From Solimonas sp036405815 (GTDB taxonomy: Bacteria > Pseudomonadota > Gammaproteobacteria > Nevskiales > Nevskiaceae), in NCBI GenBank assembly GCA_036405815.1, contig DASWWX010000065.1:62001-126000 (forward strand): a stretch of DNA of 64,000 bases. The letters are read 5' to 3'. Below, in pieces: positions 56,570 to 64,000 of the stretch. How positions within the stretch are numbered: the first letter of the stretch is position 1; each line of letters opens with the position of its first letter. Both the position numbers and the translations under genes were made by a program. Below the pieces are notes generated by a model that was given only the letters and a program-made list of their open reading frames with translations, was not told where the DNA came from and searched no databases.

Positions 56570-58000
56570 TCAACTCCACCAGCCGTGCAGATACCACTGC
56601 CCGGTTGCGCGGTCGCGGAACACCCAGGCCTCGGCCTGCGCGATACACGCACGGTAATAGTCACGCCGCACATCGGCACCGTCCCACCAGCCGCTGTCGA
56701 TGCGCTCGACGTCCGACCCGCGCATCACCGGCGGCGACGGCAGGCGCTGCGGCTGCGGCAACAGCCACAGCGGTCGGCGCGCGGCTGCGCGTGCCGCGAT
56801 GCTCTGCTGCACAGCGCCACGCTGCACAGCACGTTCGGGCCGATGATCTTCGTGCACGGCCGGCGTCCATAACGCCGCTTCGCCAAGGCGCGCGCTCAGG
56901 CGCTCCACGGTTTGCGTCCACTGCAGTTGCGCTTCTTCTTCCGAGGCGAACAGGCTTGCCTGGCCGGCGGCGGTGGGCGCCACGTCCTCGGCCTTCAACA
57001 CCAGCGCGCGCACCGCGCCAGGCATCACGCCAGGCACAGCCTCCCGATTCAGACGCTCGCGCAAGGCCTCGAACACGCGTGTGCCGTCGCGATGCGGTGA
57101 CAGGAAACGCAGCCGGATCGCATGACGCCTCCGGTCCGCATGTTCGGATTCCAGAACCAGGCTCAGCACGCCGAGCTGCCGCGCGCGCAACCAACCCTGC
57201 AGCTCAAACGCCAGACGCCGCAGCGGAAACAGCAGGCCTTCGGCGCCTTCAACCTCGGCGGCGAACTCGAAGCGACGACGGAAATGCGGCGGCGGCACGA
57301 TCGGCCGGAACGGATCGGGCGCCGCGCCGCGCAGACGATCCAGCGCCAGCAAGCGCTCGGCACCGAAGCGCCGCGCAAAGCCCGTGCGCGGCAAGGCCCA
57401 CAGATCGCCGAGGCGGCGCAACCCCATGCCGCGCAACGCATCGAGCACGGAACCCGGCCATTGCAACGTGCCCACGGGCAGCCGCGACAGGCGCGACTGC
57501 AGTGCCGGCATTGCGTCCAGGAACTGCGCCGGCGCGTGGACCGCCAACAGTGCGGCCCCGCCCCGCGTCGGCGCGACCGCCCACTGCGCGTGTTGATGCA
57601 ACTCGTCGAGATCGGCGTGCAGTTGCGAGAGCAGCGATTCGAGCCCGCCGAACAGCCGCAGGCTGCTGCCGATCTCCAGCCAGATCAGCGCACGCGGGAT
57701 GCGGCCGGTTTCGTCGAGATCCTCGACGGCGGCGGCGACGGGACTGCCGTAGCGGTACAGCAGATGCGCAAGGCTCTTGAGCATCGCGCGCTCGGCGCCA
57801 GGCTTGCGCATATGCGGGCACAGCTCGGCACGGATCGACAGCGCGGTGGCCAATGCCATGCCCGCCGGCAGCGCGTCCCCGGGACCCGGCGTGATCAGCC
57901 AGCGCTGCGGACCGCGGCTGTCGGTGACAACATCGAGCGGATCGCGGAGACCCAGGGCCTCGGCGGGCAAGCGCGGGAAGTGCAGACACAGCCACCGCAT
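56570..58000 (-). CDS. imuB: ImuB, inactive Y-family polymerase-like mutasome protein
   Basis: A 476-residue protein related to DinB/Rv3394-type Y-family polymerases. It starts with MRWLCLHFPRLP where an active polymerase would have the metal-binding DxD, so catalysis is not expected. It keeps the little-finger region (about 240-340) and a clamp-binding pentapeptide QASLF at 347-351, followed by a C-terminal region ending RATGQWYLHGWWS that recruits ImuA/DnaE2 in other bacteria. Gaps to imuA and dnaE2 are 10 and 4 bp. Confidence 0.94.
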   Translation of the reverse strand: MRWLCLHFPRLPAEALGLRDPLDVVTDSRGPQRWLITPGPGDALPAGMALATALSIRAELCPHMRKPGAERAMLKSLAHLLYRYGSPVAAAVEDLDETGRIPRALIWLEIGSSLRLFGGLESLLSQLHADLDELHQHAQWAVAPTRGGAALLAVHAPAQFLDAMPALQSRLSRLPVGTLQWPGSVLDALRGMGLRRLGDLWALPRTGFARRFGAERLLALDRLRGAAPDPFRPIVPPPHFRRRFEFAAEVEGAEGLLFPLRRLAFELQGWLRARQLGVLSLVLESEHADRRRHAIRLRFLSPHRDGTRVFEALRERLNREAVPGVMPGAVRALVLKAEDVAPTAAGQASLFASEEEAQLQWTQTVERLSARLGEAALWTPAVHEDHRPERAVQRGAVQQSIAARAAARRPLWLLPQPQRLPSPPVMRGSDVERIDSGWWDGADVRRDYYRACIAQAEAWVFRDRATGQWYLHGWWS

Positions 58001-58010
58001 GCGCGCATCC

Positions 58011-58625
58011 TCATGCGGCGAGCGCGTAGCGCGACGGCGGTCGCAGGCCGCGGCACTTCAGCACTTCCACGCTCGAAGCGCCGCCTTCTTCACGCGCAAC
58101 GCGCAGGCGCAATCCGGCAACGCTGCTTTCGTTCGCGGCCGCAATCGGGCGATACAGCAGGCCGATGCCACCGCCACCTTCCGCGGCGAGCTGCAGCTTG
58201 CGCAGCGCCGTCGTGTCGATGCGCGATTGCCACAGCAGCACGGCGCCGGCCTGCGCGTGCAGCAGTTGCTCGGCGCTCCACAGCGCATCGGCGGTATCGC
58301 GCGGTTCGACGACCAGCGTGTAGCGCAGCGCGACCCCGGCGTTCGCGAGCGCCGGTGCGTAAGGGATGAAGGGCGGCGCGACGAACGCGACGTGCCGCTT
58401 CGCGCGTGTGAGCCGTGCGAGCAGCGGCAACGCCAGGCCCAGTTCACCGACACCTGGGCGCGCATGCAGGATTTCGCTCAAGGCCCCGAGCGGCCAGCCG
58501 CCACCCGGCAGCACCGCATCCAGCGTTGCATGCCCGGTCGCTTCCGCCCGCAGCGGTGCGGCGCTGTCGCCGCGCCATAACCGCGCATCACGCAGCACCG
58601 CCTGCAGGGCCGCCGCGCGACTCAT
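58011..58625 (-). CDS. imuA: ImuA, translesion synthesis accessory protein
   Basis: A 204-residue RecA-fold protein of the ImuA (SulA-like) family. It has GHATLDAVLPGGGWPLGALSE and EILHARPGVGELGLALPLLA at the start, and later QLLHAQAGAVLLWQSRIDTTALRKLQLAAE (in parts). No canonical Walker A is present. In other bacteria ImuA binds RecA and ImuB. It overlaps lexA by 4 bp, so expression is coupled to the repressor. Confidence 0.93.
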   Translation of the reverse strand: MSRAAALQAVLRDARLWRGDSAAPLRAEATGHATLDAVLPGGGWPLGALSEILHARPGVGELGLALPLLARLTRAKRHVAFVAPPFIPYAPALANAGVALRYTLVVEPRDTADALWSAEQLLHAQAGAVLLWQSRIDTTALRKLQLAAEGGGGIGLLYRPIAAANESSVAGLRLRVAREEGGASSVEVLKCRGLRPPSRYALAA

Positions 58626-59275
58626 GCGGCAACGGGCGATCCCGCCTGCAAGCCGAGCGGACCACCGCGCAGCAACCCGACCGCACGCCCCTCGATCACC
58701 AGATCCTGACGCGACAGGTCGATACGGATCGGCGCGAAATCCGGATTGGCCGGCAGCAGGCGCACCACGTTGCCGCGACGCTCGAAGCGCTTGACCGTGA
58801 CCTCGTCGCCGAGGCGCGCGACGATGATCTCGCCGTCGCGCGCACTGGCGGCGCGCTGCACCGCGAGCAGATCGCCCGGCAGGATGCCGGCATCGCGCAT
58901 CGACCAGCCCTGCACGCGCAGCAGGAAATCCGGCGCAGCGCTGAACAGCTTGCGATCGAGCCGATACCAGTCCTCGATGCTTTCCTGCGCGAGGATCGGC
59001 GCACCGGCGGCGACGCGGCCCACCAGCGGCACGCCATCTTCGTTCGCGGCCGGCGCATCGTCGCGTTCCAGCACACGGATGCCGCGCGAAGCGTTTGGCA
59101 GCAGTTCGATCGCGCCTTTGCGGGCGAGCGCTTTCAGGTGATCGTCGGCCGCGGTGACGGAGCGAAAACCGAACGCCGCCATGATGTCGGCGCGCGTCGG
59201 CGGCAGGCTGTGTTCGGCGAGCTGGCGACGGATGAAGGCGAGAACTTCAGCCTGCCGGGGCGTCAGGGTTTCCAT
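58622..59275 (-). CDS. lexA: LexA repressor
   Basis: A 217-residue repressor. The wHTH reads PPTRADIMAAFGFRSVTAAD, close to E. coli LexA, and the self-cleavage site is A90-G91 in VAAGAPI. The S24 protease dyad is S125 (QGWSMRDAGI) and K162 (VTVKRF). It heads lexA-imuA-imuB-dnaE2. Two LexA boxes lie directly upstream, the nearer one only 15 bp from the start codon. The residue before the serine is tryptophan, where E. coli has methionine. There is no clear Shine-Dalgarno sequence. Since the gene sits in the imu cassette, it may be a cassette-specific second LexA. Confidence 0.96.
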   Translation of the reverse strand: METLTPRQAEVLAFIRRQLAEHSLPPTRADIMAAFGFRSVTAADDHLKALARKGAIELLPNASRGIRVLERDDAPAANEDGVPLVGRVAAGAPILAQESIEDWYRLDRKLFSAAPDFLLRVQGWSMRDAGILPGDLLAVQRAASARDGEIIVARLGDEVTVKRFERRGNVVRLLPANPDFAPIRIDLSRQDLVIEGRAVGLLRGGPLGLQAGSPVAA

Positions 59276-59290
59276 GGGAACGGGCGTGGA

Positions 59291-59306
59291 CTGTATGAAA
59301 ATACAG
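59291..59306. promoter_or_regulatory. LexA (SOS) box 1
   Basis: CTGTATGAAAATACAG matches the CTGT-N8-ACAG consensus of E. coli-type LexA exactly at both conserved arms. It ends 15 bp before the lexA start. Confidence 0.93.
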
Positions 59307-59324
59307 TATCCATGTTTCTAGCAA

Positions 59325-59340
59325 CTGTAAATACGTACAG
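59325..59340. promoter_or_regulatory. LexA (SOS) box 2
   Basis: CTGTAAATACGTACAG again fits CTGT-N8-ACAG. It is 18 bp from box 1, a centre-to-centre distance of 34 bp (about three helix turns), placing both dimers on one face of the DNA. Confidence 0.9.
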
Positions 59341-59373
59341 CTACCAGCCATCTTGCTTGAGGCCAGTTTCTCT

Positions 59374-59390
59374 TAACTATCTGATAGTTA
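59374..59390. promoter_or_regulatory. 17-bp palindrome, candidate operator
   Basis: TAACTATCTGATAGTTA is a perfect 8-bp inverted repeat about a single central T. It does not resemble a LexA box. It lies 99 bp upstream of lexA and 338 bp upstream of the divergent secreted-protein gene. The regulator is unknown. Confidence 0.45.
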
Positions 59391-59727
59391 TTACAAAACC
59401 GATAGCAATCATGCGTGCAGCGCGGATTCCGCAGCCCCGCATCGGCCCGCACAGCAGCATCGGCTCCATCACGGCCAGACCATCACCATCAGGGCGCGAG
59501 GCCGGTGGGGCGATAACGTCCACCACAGAGTTCTTCAGTGAGCTGGCACTCAGTCCTTGCGTACAGCGGCTGCGAGCGCTGACTGCGATGGCTTGGAGCA
59601 CACCGCGAGACCGTTGGGCAGCGCTTCACAAATTGGTTTGCATCAGCCCCTGCAAGCGGCGCATCGACCCGCGCTAGCATGCAGGCGTCGCCGCCGATGC
59701 GGCCCTGCTGCCGGGAGAACCCGAAAA

Positions 59728-60402
59728 ATGCGTCCCATCGCCGCCTTTACGCTTGCGGGACTTTCCGCGGTTCTCGCCGCCTCCGCATCTGCGCAGCAGC
59801 CGCAGGTCGACATGGCCGCGGTCCAGCGCTGGAGCCAGGCCAAGGTCGCCCAATACCGTGTGGTCGGCATCTACGACGGCTGGGCCGGGGCCAGCGATTG
59901 GGCGCAGAAGCAGGACCGCGAGAGCGGCCAGATTCACGCCACCGATACCGTGACCCTCGAGTTCAAGTGGGACATGAAGAAGAAGCAGCCTGTCGGCGCG
60001 GTGAAGATCGAGAACGCCAAGACCAGCGTGAAGGGCACGCGCAACACGATGGACAAGCGCATCGCACCGGTGCTCAAGGGCGACTACGAGCATCTCGATG
60101 TCGCGTCGGTGACGATCGATAGAGACGGCCGCGGCACACTCAAGGGCACGCGCTTCTATCCGGCCGCCGAACTGGCGCTCGATTATCCGGGCAGCATGGC
60201 GATGAAGCCGGTGAAGGCCGAAACCATCGAGGTGACGCAGTACATCGCCGTACCCGATCCGACGATGATGGGCATGGCCGGCATGATGCCGGCGATGACC
60301 ACCAGCACCGGCACGCAGATGAGCTTCACGCCGGACAAGAAGTCCTTCGTCATGAAGCTGGACGGCTGGACCTGGACCTACACGCCGACCGTCGTCGAGT
60401 AA
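59728..60402 (+). CDS. Secreted hypothetical protein with methionine-rich segment
   Basis: A 224-residue protein with a signal peptide (MRPIAAFTLAGLSAVLAASA, cleavage after ASA at 20-22). The mature part is soluble, with alternating strands and charged residues (YRVVGIYDGWAGASDWAQKQ, TVTLEFKWDMKKKQPVGAVK, RGTLKGTRFYPAAELALDYP). Near the C terminus lies PTMMGMAGMMPAMTTSTGTQ, a methionine-rich segment that could bind copper, although it may be only a flexible loop. The ATG at 59728 has GGGAGA 9-14 nt ahead. I do not recognise a family. Confidence 0.75.
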   Translation: MRPIAAFTLAGLSAVLAASASAQQPQVDMAAVQRWSQAKVAQYRVVGIYDGWAGASDWAQKQDRESGQIHATDTVTLEFKWDMKKKQPVGAVKIENAKTSVKGTRNTMDKRIAPVLKGDYEHLDVASVTIDRDGRGTLKGTRFYPAAELALDYPGSMAMKPVKAETIEVTQYIAVPDPTMMGMAGMMPAMTTSTGTQMSFTPDKKSFVMKLDGWTWTYTPTVVE

Positions 60403-60418
60403 GCGACTCGGCGCGCAT

Positions 60419-60439
60419 CCGCCGCCGCGGTGGCGGCGG
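60419..60439. terminator. GC-rich hairpin between convergent genes
   Basis: An 8-bp stem CCGCCGCC/GGCGGCGG (60419-60426 with 60432-60439) lies between the convergent stop codons. No T tract is present. Confidence 0.45.
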
Positions 60440-60793
60440 TCAACGCAGCCGCTTCAGGATCGCCGCCTCGTCGTTGCGCGCGAAACCGACGCTCAGCTCG
60501 CCATCGCGGTCGATCACCGGTCGCTTCACCAGCGAAGGTTCGCGCGCGAGCAGCGATGCCGCGTTCGCGGCACTCAGGCTTTCCTGTGTCTTCGCATCGA
60601 GCTTGCGCCAGGTCGTACCCTGGCGGTTGACGACCGTATCGACGCCGAGTGCTTCGATCCAGGCCTGCGCCTGCTCGCGGCTCAGTCCATCGACCTTGAA
60701 GTCGTGGAAGCGATAGTCGATGCCCGCCGCCGCCAGTGCGGCGCGGGCGCGCTTCACCGTGTCGCAGTTCTTGATGCCGTAGAGCGTGATCAT
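60440..60793 (-). CDS. YffB-like ArsC/Spx family protein
   Basis: A 117-residue thioredoxin-fold protein of the ArsC/Spx superfamily, YffB branch. It starts MITLYGIKNCDTVKRARAAL with a single active-site cysteine, C10, and no CxxC. Further blocks are RFHDFKVDGLS, VNRQGTTWRKL and LVKRPVIDRDGEL with the cis-proline RPV. YffB has been proposed as a glutathione-dependent thiol reductase, not an arsenate reductase. A second superfamily member, ArsC, is encoded about 2.4 kb away. Confidence 0.92.
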   Translation of the reverse strand: MITLYGIKNCDTVKRARAALAAAGIDYRFHDFKVDGLSREQAQAWIEALGVDTVVNRQGTTWRKLDAKTQESLSAANAASLLAREPSLVKRPVIDRDGELSVGFARNDEAAILKRLR

Positions 60794-60823
60794 GGTGCGT
60801 GCAATAACGATTAGGTCGCGAGC

Positions 60824-61855
60824 TTAGCGCCGACGTCCGACAACGGCAGCCGCCAGTGCTGCCACCGACAACGGCGCCGAGCCTTCCGCCTTGTTGCCGA
60901 TCGTGACGTAAGCCGGATGGCCGGCGCCGGTGGTGCCGGCGATGACGCGCGCCAGCGTCTCGCGCGTTTCGATATCGGGATCGACGATGCGATCGAAGTC
61001 GCCGTACAGGCGCTTGGCCTCCTCGTAGCCGTAGGCACCGTGCTTGCGGTGCAGGTTCCAGCGGCACACCAGCGGGCCCGGCCACAGCGCGCGCAGGATC
61101 GGCAACTGTTCTTCGATCGGCGGCATCTTCGCGTGCAGGCCGAGACAGTAGGTCGCGCCGGCCTCGCGTAGCGTCGCCACGAAATCGGCGCCCAGCCATT
61201 CCGGGTTTCGCACCTCGACCGCAACGACGGCGTCCGGCGCCGTCGGCCGCAGATCCGGCAGCGCCATGAGCATCGCGCCGAGGCGGCGCAGCAGGTTGGG
61301 GCGATCGCGCAGCAGCACCTCGGGCACCGGGCTCAGCTGAAACACCAGCGCGCCGAGCCGGTGGCGCAGACCCTCCAGCGCCGGTTGCGCGAACGATTCC
61401 GCGGCCAGCGCGGGATCGAGAAACAGCGGATTGACCGATTGCCCGCGCCCGGACTCATCGCGACGCAGCGCATCGGCGACCAGGCCCGGCGCCTTGACGA
61501 CGAAGCGGAAGTCGTCCGGCACCTGCAAGGCATACGCGGCGTACTGGCCTGCGTCGAGCAACTGGTAGAACGCGCGATCCAGGCTCACCGTTCGCAACAG
61601 CGGATGCTGCGCGTAAGCCCGCAAGCCCTGCTTCGCCAGCCTGGTCTCCGTGTAAGTCTGCGCCCAGACGCTGCCGACCCAGCCCGGAAAGCTCCAGGAC
61701 GAGGTGCCGAGCCGCAGGTTCGCGGGCAGCGATTCGCGCAGCGCCTGCAACGCGGCATCTTCCGCCGCCGCCTGCACCCCGAGTGCGCGCTTTCGCTGCG
61801 GCGTCGGTGCTGTCGATTCGGGGAACAGGGTGTCCTGCGGCGGCGCTGCGCTCAT
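60824..61855 (-). CDS. DUF72 domain-containing protein
   Basis: A 343-residue TIM-barrel protein of the DUF72 (YecE) family. Recognisable blocks are RLGTSSWSFPGWVGSVWA at about 48-65, LDRAFYQLLDAGQYAAYALQ, FRFVVKAPGLV, and GALVFQLSPVPE, with VAVEVRNPEWL and YCLGLHAKMPP towards the C-terminal half. Function is unknown. The ATG at 61855 is used; the frame is open further upstream but has no convincing ribosome site or conserved start there. Confidence 0.88.
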   Translation of the reverse strand: MSAAPPQDTLFPESTAPTPQRKRALGVQAAAEDAALQALRESLPANLRLGTSSWSFPGWVGSVWAQTYTETRLAKQGLRAYAQHPLLRTVSLDRAFYQLLDAGQYAAYALQVPDDFRFVVKAPGLVADALRRDESGRGQSVNPLFLDPALAAESFAQPALEGLRHRLGALVFQLSPVPEVLLRDRPNLLRRLGAMLMALPDLRPTAPDAVVAVEVRNPEWLGADFVATLREAGATYCLGLHAKMPPIEEQLPILRALWPGPLVCRWNLHRKHGAYGYEEAKRLYGDFDRIVDPDIETRETLARVIAGTTGAGHPAYVTIGNKAEGSAPLSVAALAAAVVGRRR

Positions 61856-62033
61856 TGCGGTGGGCGACACTGGACGTCGAGGCGCTGGAGTAGGTGCACG
61901 GCTTTGGATTCGTCGATTACGGGGGAGGCCGGCATCGCGACCTGCTACGCGCCCGATTATGCGTCGCGGTAACGCGGCGCGCGCGCGAACGATGGTATAT
62001 ACCGAGCCCCCTCTTTCTTCGCCGGAGCGCCTC

Positions 62034-63086
62034 ATGTCCCTCACCGCCGCCGCCTACGCCGCCGCTTCCGCCTCCACCCCGCTCGCGCCCTGGAACCTGC
62101 AGCGCCGCACGCCGGGTCCGCGCGATGTGGATATCGAGATCACGCATTGCGGCGTCTGCCATTCCGATCTGCATACCGCACGCGGCGAATGGGGTGGCAC
62201 GCAATATCCCTGTGTGCCGGGCCACGAGATCATCGGCCGCGTCACCGCCGTCGGCGCCGACGTCACGAGGTTCAAGGTCGGTCAGACGGTCGGCGTCGGC
62301 TGCATGGTCGATGCCTGCCGCCAGTGCGCGAGCTGCCAGGAAGGGCTGGAGCAGTACTGCGAGCGCGGCTTCACCGGCACCTACAACGCACCGGACAAGG
62401 TTTCCGGCGGCATCACCTATGGCGGCTATTCGACGCGCATCGTCGTCGATCAGGATTTCGTGCTGCGCATCCCGGACAACCTCGATCCGGCCGCCGCCGC
62501 GCCGCTGCTGTGCGCCGGCATCACCACCTATTCGCCGCTGCGCCACTGGAAGGTCGGGCCCGGCATGAAGGTCGGCGTGGTCGGCCTCGGCGGACTGGGT
62601 CACATGGCGGTGAAGCTCGCCAGCGCGATGGGCGCCGAGGTGACGATGTTCACCACCTCGCCCGGCAAGGGCGAGGATGCCAAGCGCCTGGGTGCGACCG
62701 AAGTCGTCGTATCGAAGGACAAGGCGCAGATGAAGGCGCAGGCGAACCGCTACGACCTGATCCTCAACACCGTCGCCGCCTCGCACGACCTCGACGCCTA
62801 TCTGCGGCTGCTCAAGCGCGACGGCACGCTGGTGCTGGTCGGCGTGCCGGAGCATCCGCATCCGTCGCCGGCCATCGCCAACCTGATCTTCAAGCGTCGC
62901 AGCATCGGCGGCTCGCTGATCGGCGGCATTGCCGAGACGCAGGAGATGCTCGACTTCTGCGGAAAGCACGGCATCGTCTCCGACATCGAGACGATCCCGA
63001 TGCAGCAGATCAACGAAGCCTACGACCGCATGCAGCGCAGCGACGTGCGCTACCGCTTCGTCATCGACATGGCGTCGATCAAGTAA
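62034..63086 (+). CDS. Zinc-type NAD(P)-dependent alcohol dehydrogenase (YahK/CAD-like)
   Basis: A 350-residue medium-chain dehydrogenase. The catalytic zinc residues are in THCGVCHSDLHTARGEWGGT and CVPGHEIIGRV, and the structural zinc site is CRQCASCQEGLEQYCERG. The cofactor motif is VGVVGLGGLGHMAVKLA, followed by FTTSPGKGEDAKRLGA, which favours NADPH as in YahK and cinnamyl alcohol dehydrogenases. It probably reduces aldehydes or oxidises alcohols of broad range. GGAG lies 8 nt ahead of the ATG; TATATA at 61996-62001 is a possible -10. Confidence 0.94.
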   Translation: MSLTAAAYAAASASTPLAPWNLQRRTPGPRDVDIEITHCGVCHSDLHTARGEWGGTQYPCVPGHEIIGRVTAVGADVTRFKVGQTVGVGCMVDACRQCASCQEGLEQYCERGFTGTYNAPDKVSGGITYGGYSTRIVVDQDFVLRIPDNLDPAAAAPLLCAGITTYSPLRHWKVGPGMKVGVVGLGGLGHMAVKLASAMGAEVTMFTTSPGKGEDAKRLGATEVVVSKDKAQMKAQANRYDLILNTVAASHDLDAYLRLLKRDGTLVLVGVPEHPHPSPAIANLIFKRRSIGGSLIGGIAETQEMLDFCGKHGIVSDIETIPMQQINEAYDRMQRSDVRYRFVIDMASIK

Positions 63087-63103
63087 CTGCACGGCCGCAT
63101 GCA

Positions 63104-63135
63104 AGCCGAGGTGCACCCATCGTTGCACCTCGGCT
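63104..63135 (+). terminator. Hairpin between alcohol dehydrogenase and arsC
   Basis: A 12-bp perfect stem (63104-63115 with 63124-63135) with an 8-nt loop. No T tract follows; it could terminate weakly or act as a processing signal. Confidence 0.55.
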
Positions 63136-63165
63136 GCGCACGCTCACCCGACCACCGAGATTTCC

Positions 63166-63516
63166 ATGCGCGACTGCATCCTCCATAACCCGCGCTGCAG
63201 CAAGAGCCGCGAAACGCTGAAGCTGCTGCAGGACCACGGGCTCGACCTGCCGGTCGTCGAATACCTGCAGCAGCCGCTGTCGAAAGCCGAGCTGCGCGAG
63301 CTGTGCCGCCTGCTCGGCGTTCCGCCGCTGGCGATCGTGCGCACCAAGGAAGCGCTGTTCGGCGAACTCGGCCTGTCCAAGGACAACGGCTACCGCGACG
63401 AGCAATGGCTGGACGTGCTGTCCAGCCATCCGAAACTGCTCGAGCGCCCGATCGTCGTCTATCGCGGCAAAGCCGCGGTGGGTCGGCCGCCGGAAGCGGT
63501 GCTGTCGCTGCTTTGA
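63166..63516 (+). CDS. arsC: Arsenate reductase, glutaredoxin-dependent
   Basis: A 116-residue ArsC of the E. coli plasmid type. The active-site cysteine is C11 in HNPRCSKSRETL, followed by LGVPPLAIVRTKEALF and the arsenate-binding arginines in ERPIVVYRGKAAVGRPPEA. It reduces arsenate to arsenite with glutathione and glutaredoxin, but no arsenite pump or ArsR gene is nearby. Chromosomal homologues without ars neighbours may have other thiol roles. The ATG at 63166 is the family start. Confidence 0.92.
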   Translation: MRDCILHNPRCSKSRETLKLLQDHGLDLPVVEYLQQPLSKAELRELCRLLGVPPLAIVRTKEALFGELGLSKDNGYRDEQWLDVLSSHPKLLERPIVVYRGKAAVGRPPEAVLSLL

Positions 63517-63583
63517 GCGCGTTTGCAGCGACGCCGTGCGCGCCGTTACGACCCGCGCAGAGAACGATTCGCTTCTAAGGCCG

Positions 63584-64000
63584 CTACCGGAGCTGATCGA
63601 CGGGCACCGCCGGCACCACGATTCGTGACGGCCGCGCCGCATCGCTGTAAATCGTCATGACGCCGAGCGCGGACGGCACCAGCAGCGGCCCCGGCATGAT
63701 CGCGCGGGTCAGATCGCTGGTGCCGATCGTCAGCCGCAGCGCATGGCCGCGGGCGATCAGCGCGCTGGTCGGAAAGATCTCGACCGACACCATGACCGCC
63801 TCGCCGGGCGACACCCGCTGCTGCGATTCGCGGGTATACGAATGCCAGGGCTGGATCATCTGGCCATCGAGATAGCGCGAGCGGCTGGCATCGACGGCGC
63901 GCAGGGAAACGGTCTGCAGCCCGGCGGCGATCTGCGTGCCGCTGTCGCCCTCCATGTCATCCACGCGCACGGCGATGCCGGCATCCAAGGCGGTCGTCGA
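63584..64000 (-). CDS. C-terminal part of a CocE/NonD-family hydrolase (runs off right edge)
   Basis: The last 138 codons of a longer protein; the frame is open to the window edge and the true start lies outside. It has the jelly-roll pattern of the X-Pro dipeptidyl-peptidase C-terminal domain: SRYLDGQMIQPWHSYT, VSPGEAVMVSVEIFPTSALI, ARGHALRLTIGTSDL and the terminal IVVPAVP strand. The catalytic alpha/beta-hydrolase part is not visible, so esterase, amidase or peptidase activity cannot be told. Confidence 0.78.
   Translation of the reverse strand, partial: STTALDAGIAVRVDDMEGDSGTQIAAGLQTVSLRAVDASRSRYLDGQMIQPWHSYTRESQQRVSPGEAVMVSVEIFPTSALIARGHALRLTIGTSDLTRAIMPGPLLVPSALGVMTIYSDAARPSRIVVPAVPVDQLR

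Larger units (their letters stand above)
59276..59727. other. 452-bp intergenic region between lexA and a secreted-protein gene
   Basis: It holds the two LexA boxes (59291-59340) and an isolated 17-bp palindrome (59374-59390). The remainder, 59391-59727, contains no ORF with family-like sequence or signal peptide and no RNA structure that I recognise. The first 120 bp are clearly AT-richer than the surroundings. Confidence 0.7.

Noticed and set aside
59377..59601. Small minus-strand ORF of 74 codons in the lexA upstream region
   Set aside because: No ribosome site, no signal peptide or motif, and it runs into the palindrome region; probably chance.

Overview
The window is a GC-rich chromosomal segment, densely coded on both strands, with no rRNA, tRNA, CRISPR array or prophage that I can recognise. 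The gene content and order (mrcA facing pilMNOPQ-aroK-aroB, then gltBD; rph-rdgB-hemW; hrpA-pyrF-hemE; lexA-imuA-imuB-dnaE2) point to a gammaproteobacterium near the Xanthomonadales/Nevskiales (Solimonas-like) lineages. That placement is inference from gene order and protein style, not a database result.

Layout. 1-4.2 kb: an edge fragment that looks like MgtE, a glutathione S-transferase, two outer-membrane/exported proteins and DAHP synthase. 4.3-7.1 kb: a Rieske ferredoxin, a small membrane protein and a two-domain fatty acyl-CoA reductase of the kind that makes fatty alcohols for wax esters. 7.2-14.0 kb: a five-gene minus-strand operon with a large di-haem cytochrome, a di-haem lipoprotein, a mono-haem protein, a polytopic membrane protein and an exported ATP-dependent DNA ligase; its function is not obvious and it is the best candidate here for an undescribed system. 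14-17.9 kb: HIT protein, NAD(P)-binding protein, an SPFH/NfeD/TrhA membrane operon and SufE. 17.9-21.1 kb: rph-rdgB-hemW-CPXCG protein, then the zinc-free type B ribosomal protein L31. 21.2-24.7 kb: malic enzyme, citrate synthase and RluF.

24.7-42.8 kb: a nucleotidyltransferase-like protein, PBP1a, the type IV pilus alignment complex and secretin (PilMNOPQ), shikimate genes aroK and aroB, a dGTPase-like protein, a single RAYT (REP-associated tyrosine transposase) and glutamate synthase gltBD. 42.9-53.5 kb: small secreted protein, transaldolase, PQQ-type sugar dehydrogenase-like lipoprotein, YceH, HrpA, a chromosomal ccdAB toxin-antitoxin pair directly abutting pyrF, hemE and a membrane acyltransferase.

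53.5-59.3 kb: the SOS mutagenesis cassette lexA-imuA-imuB-dnaE2, headed by two tandem 16-bp LexA boxes. 59.7-64 kb: a secreted protein, YffB-like protein, DUF72 protein, alcohol dehydrogenase, ArsC and the C-terminal part of a CocE/NonD-family hydrolase that runs off the right edge.

Connections: DNA-uptake-type pilus genes and the exported ligase occur in one window; malic enzyme (NADPH) and the acyl-CoA reductase are compatible with storage-lipid metabolism; the imu cassette is a self-regulated damage-response unit. These links are inference.
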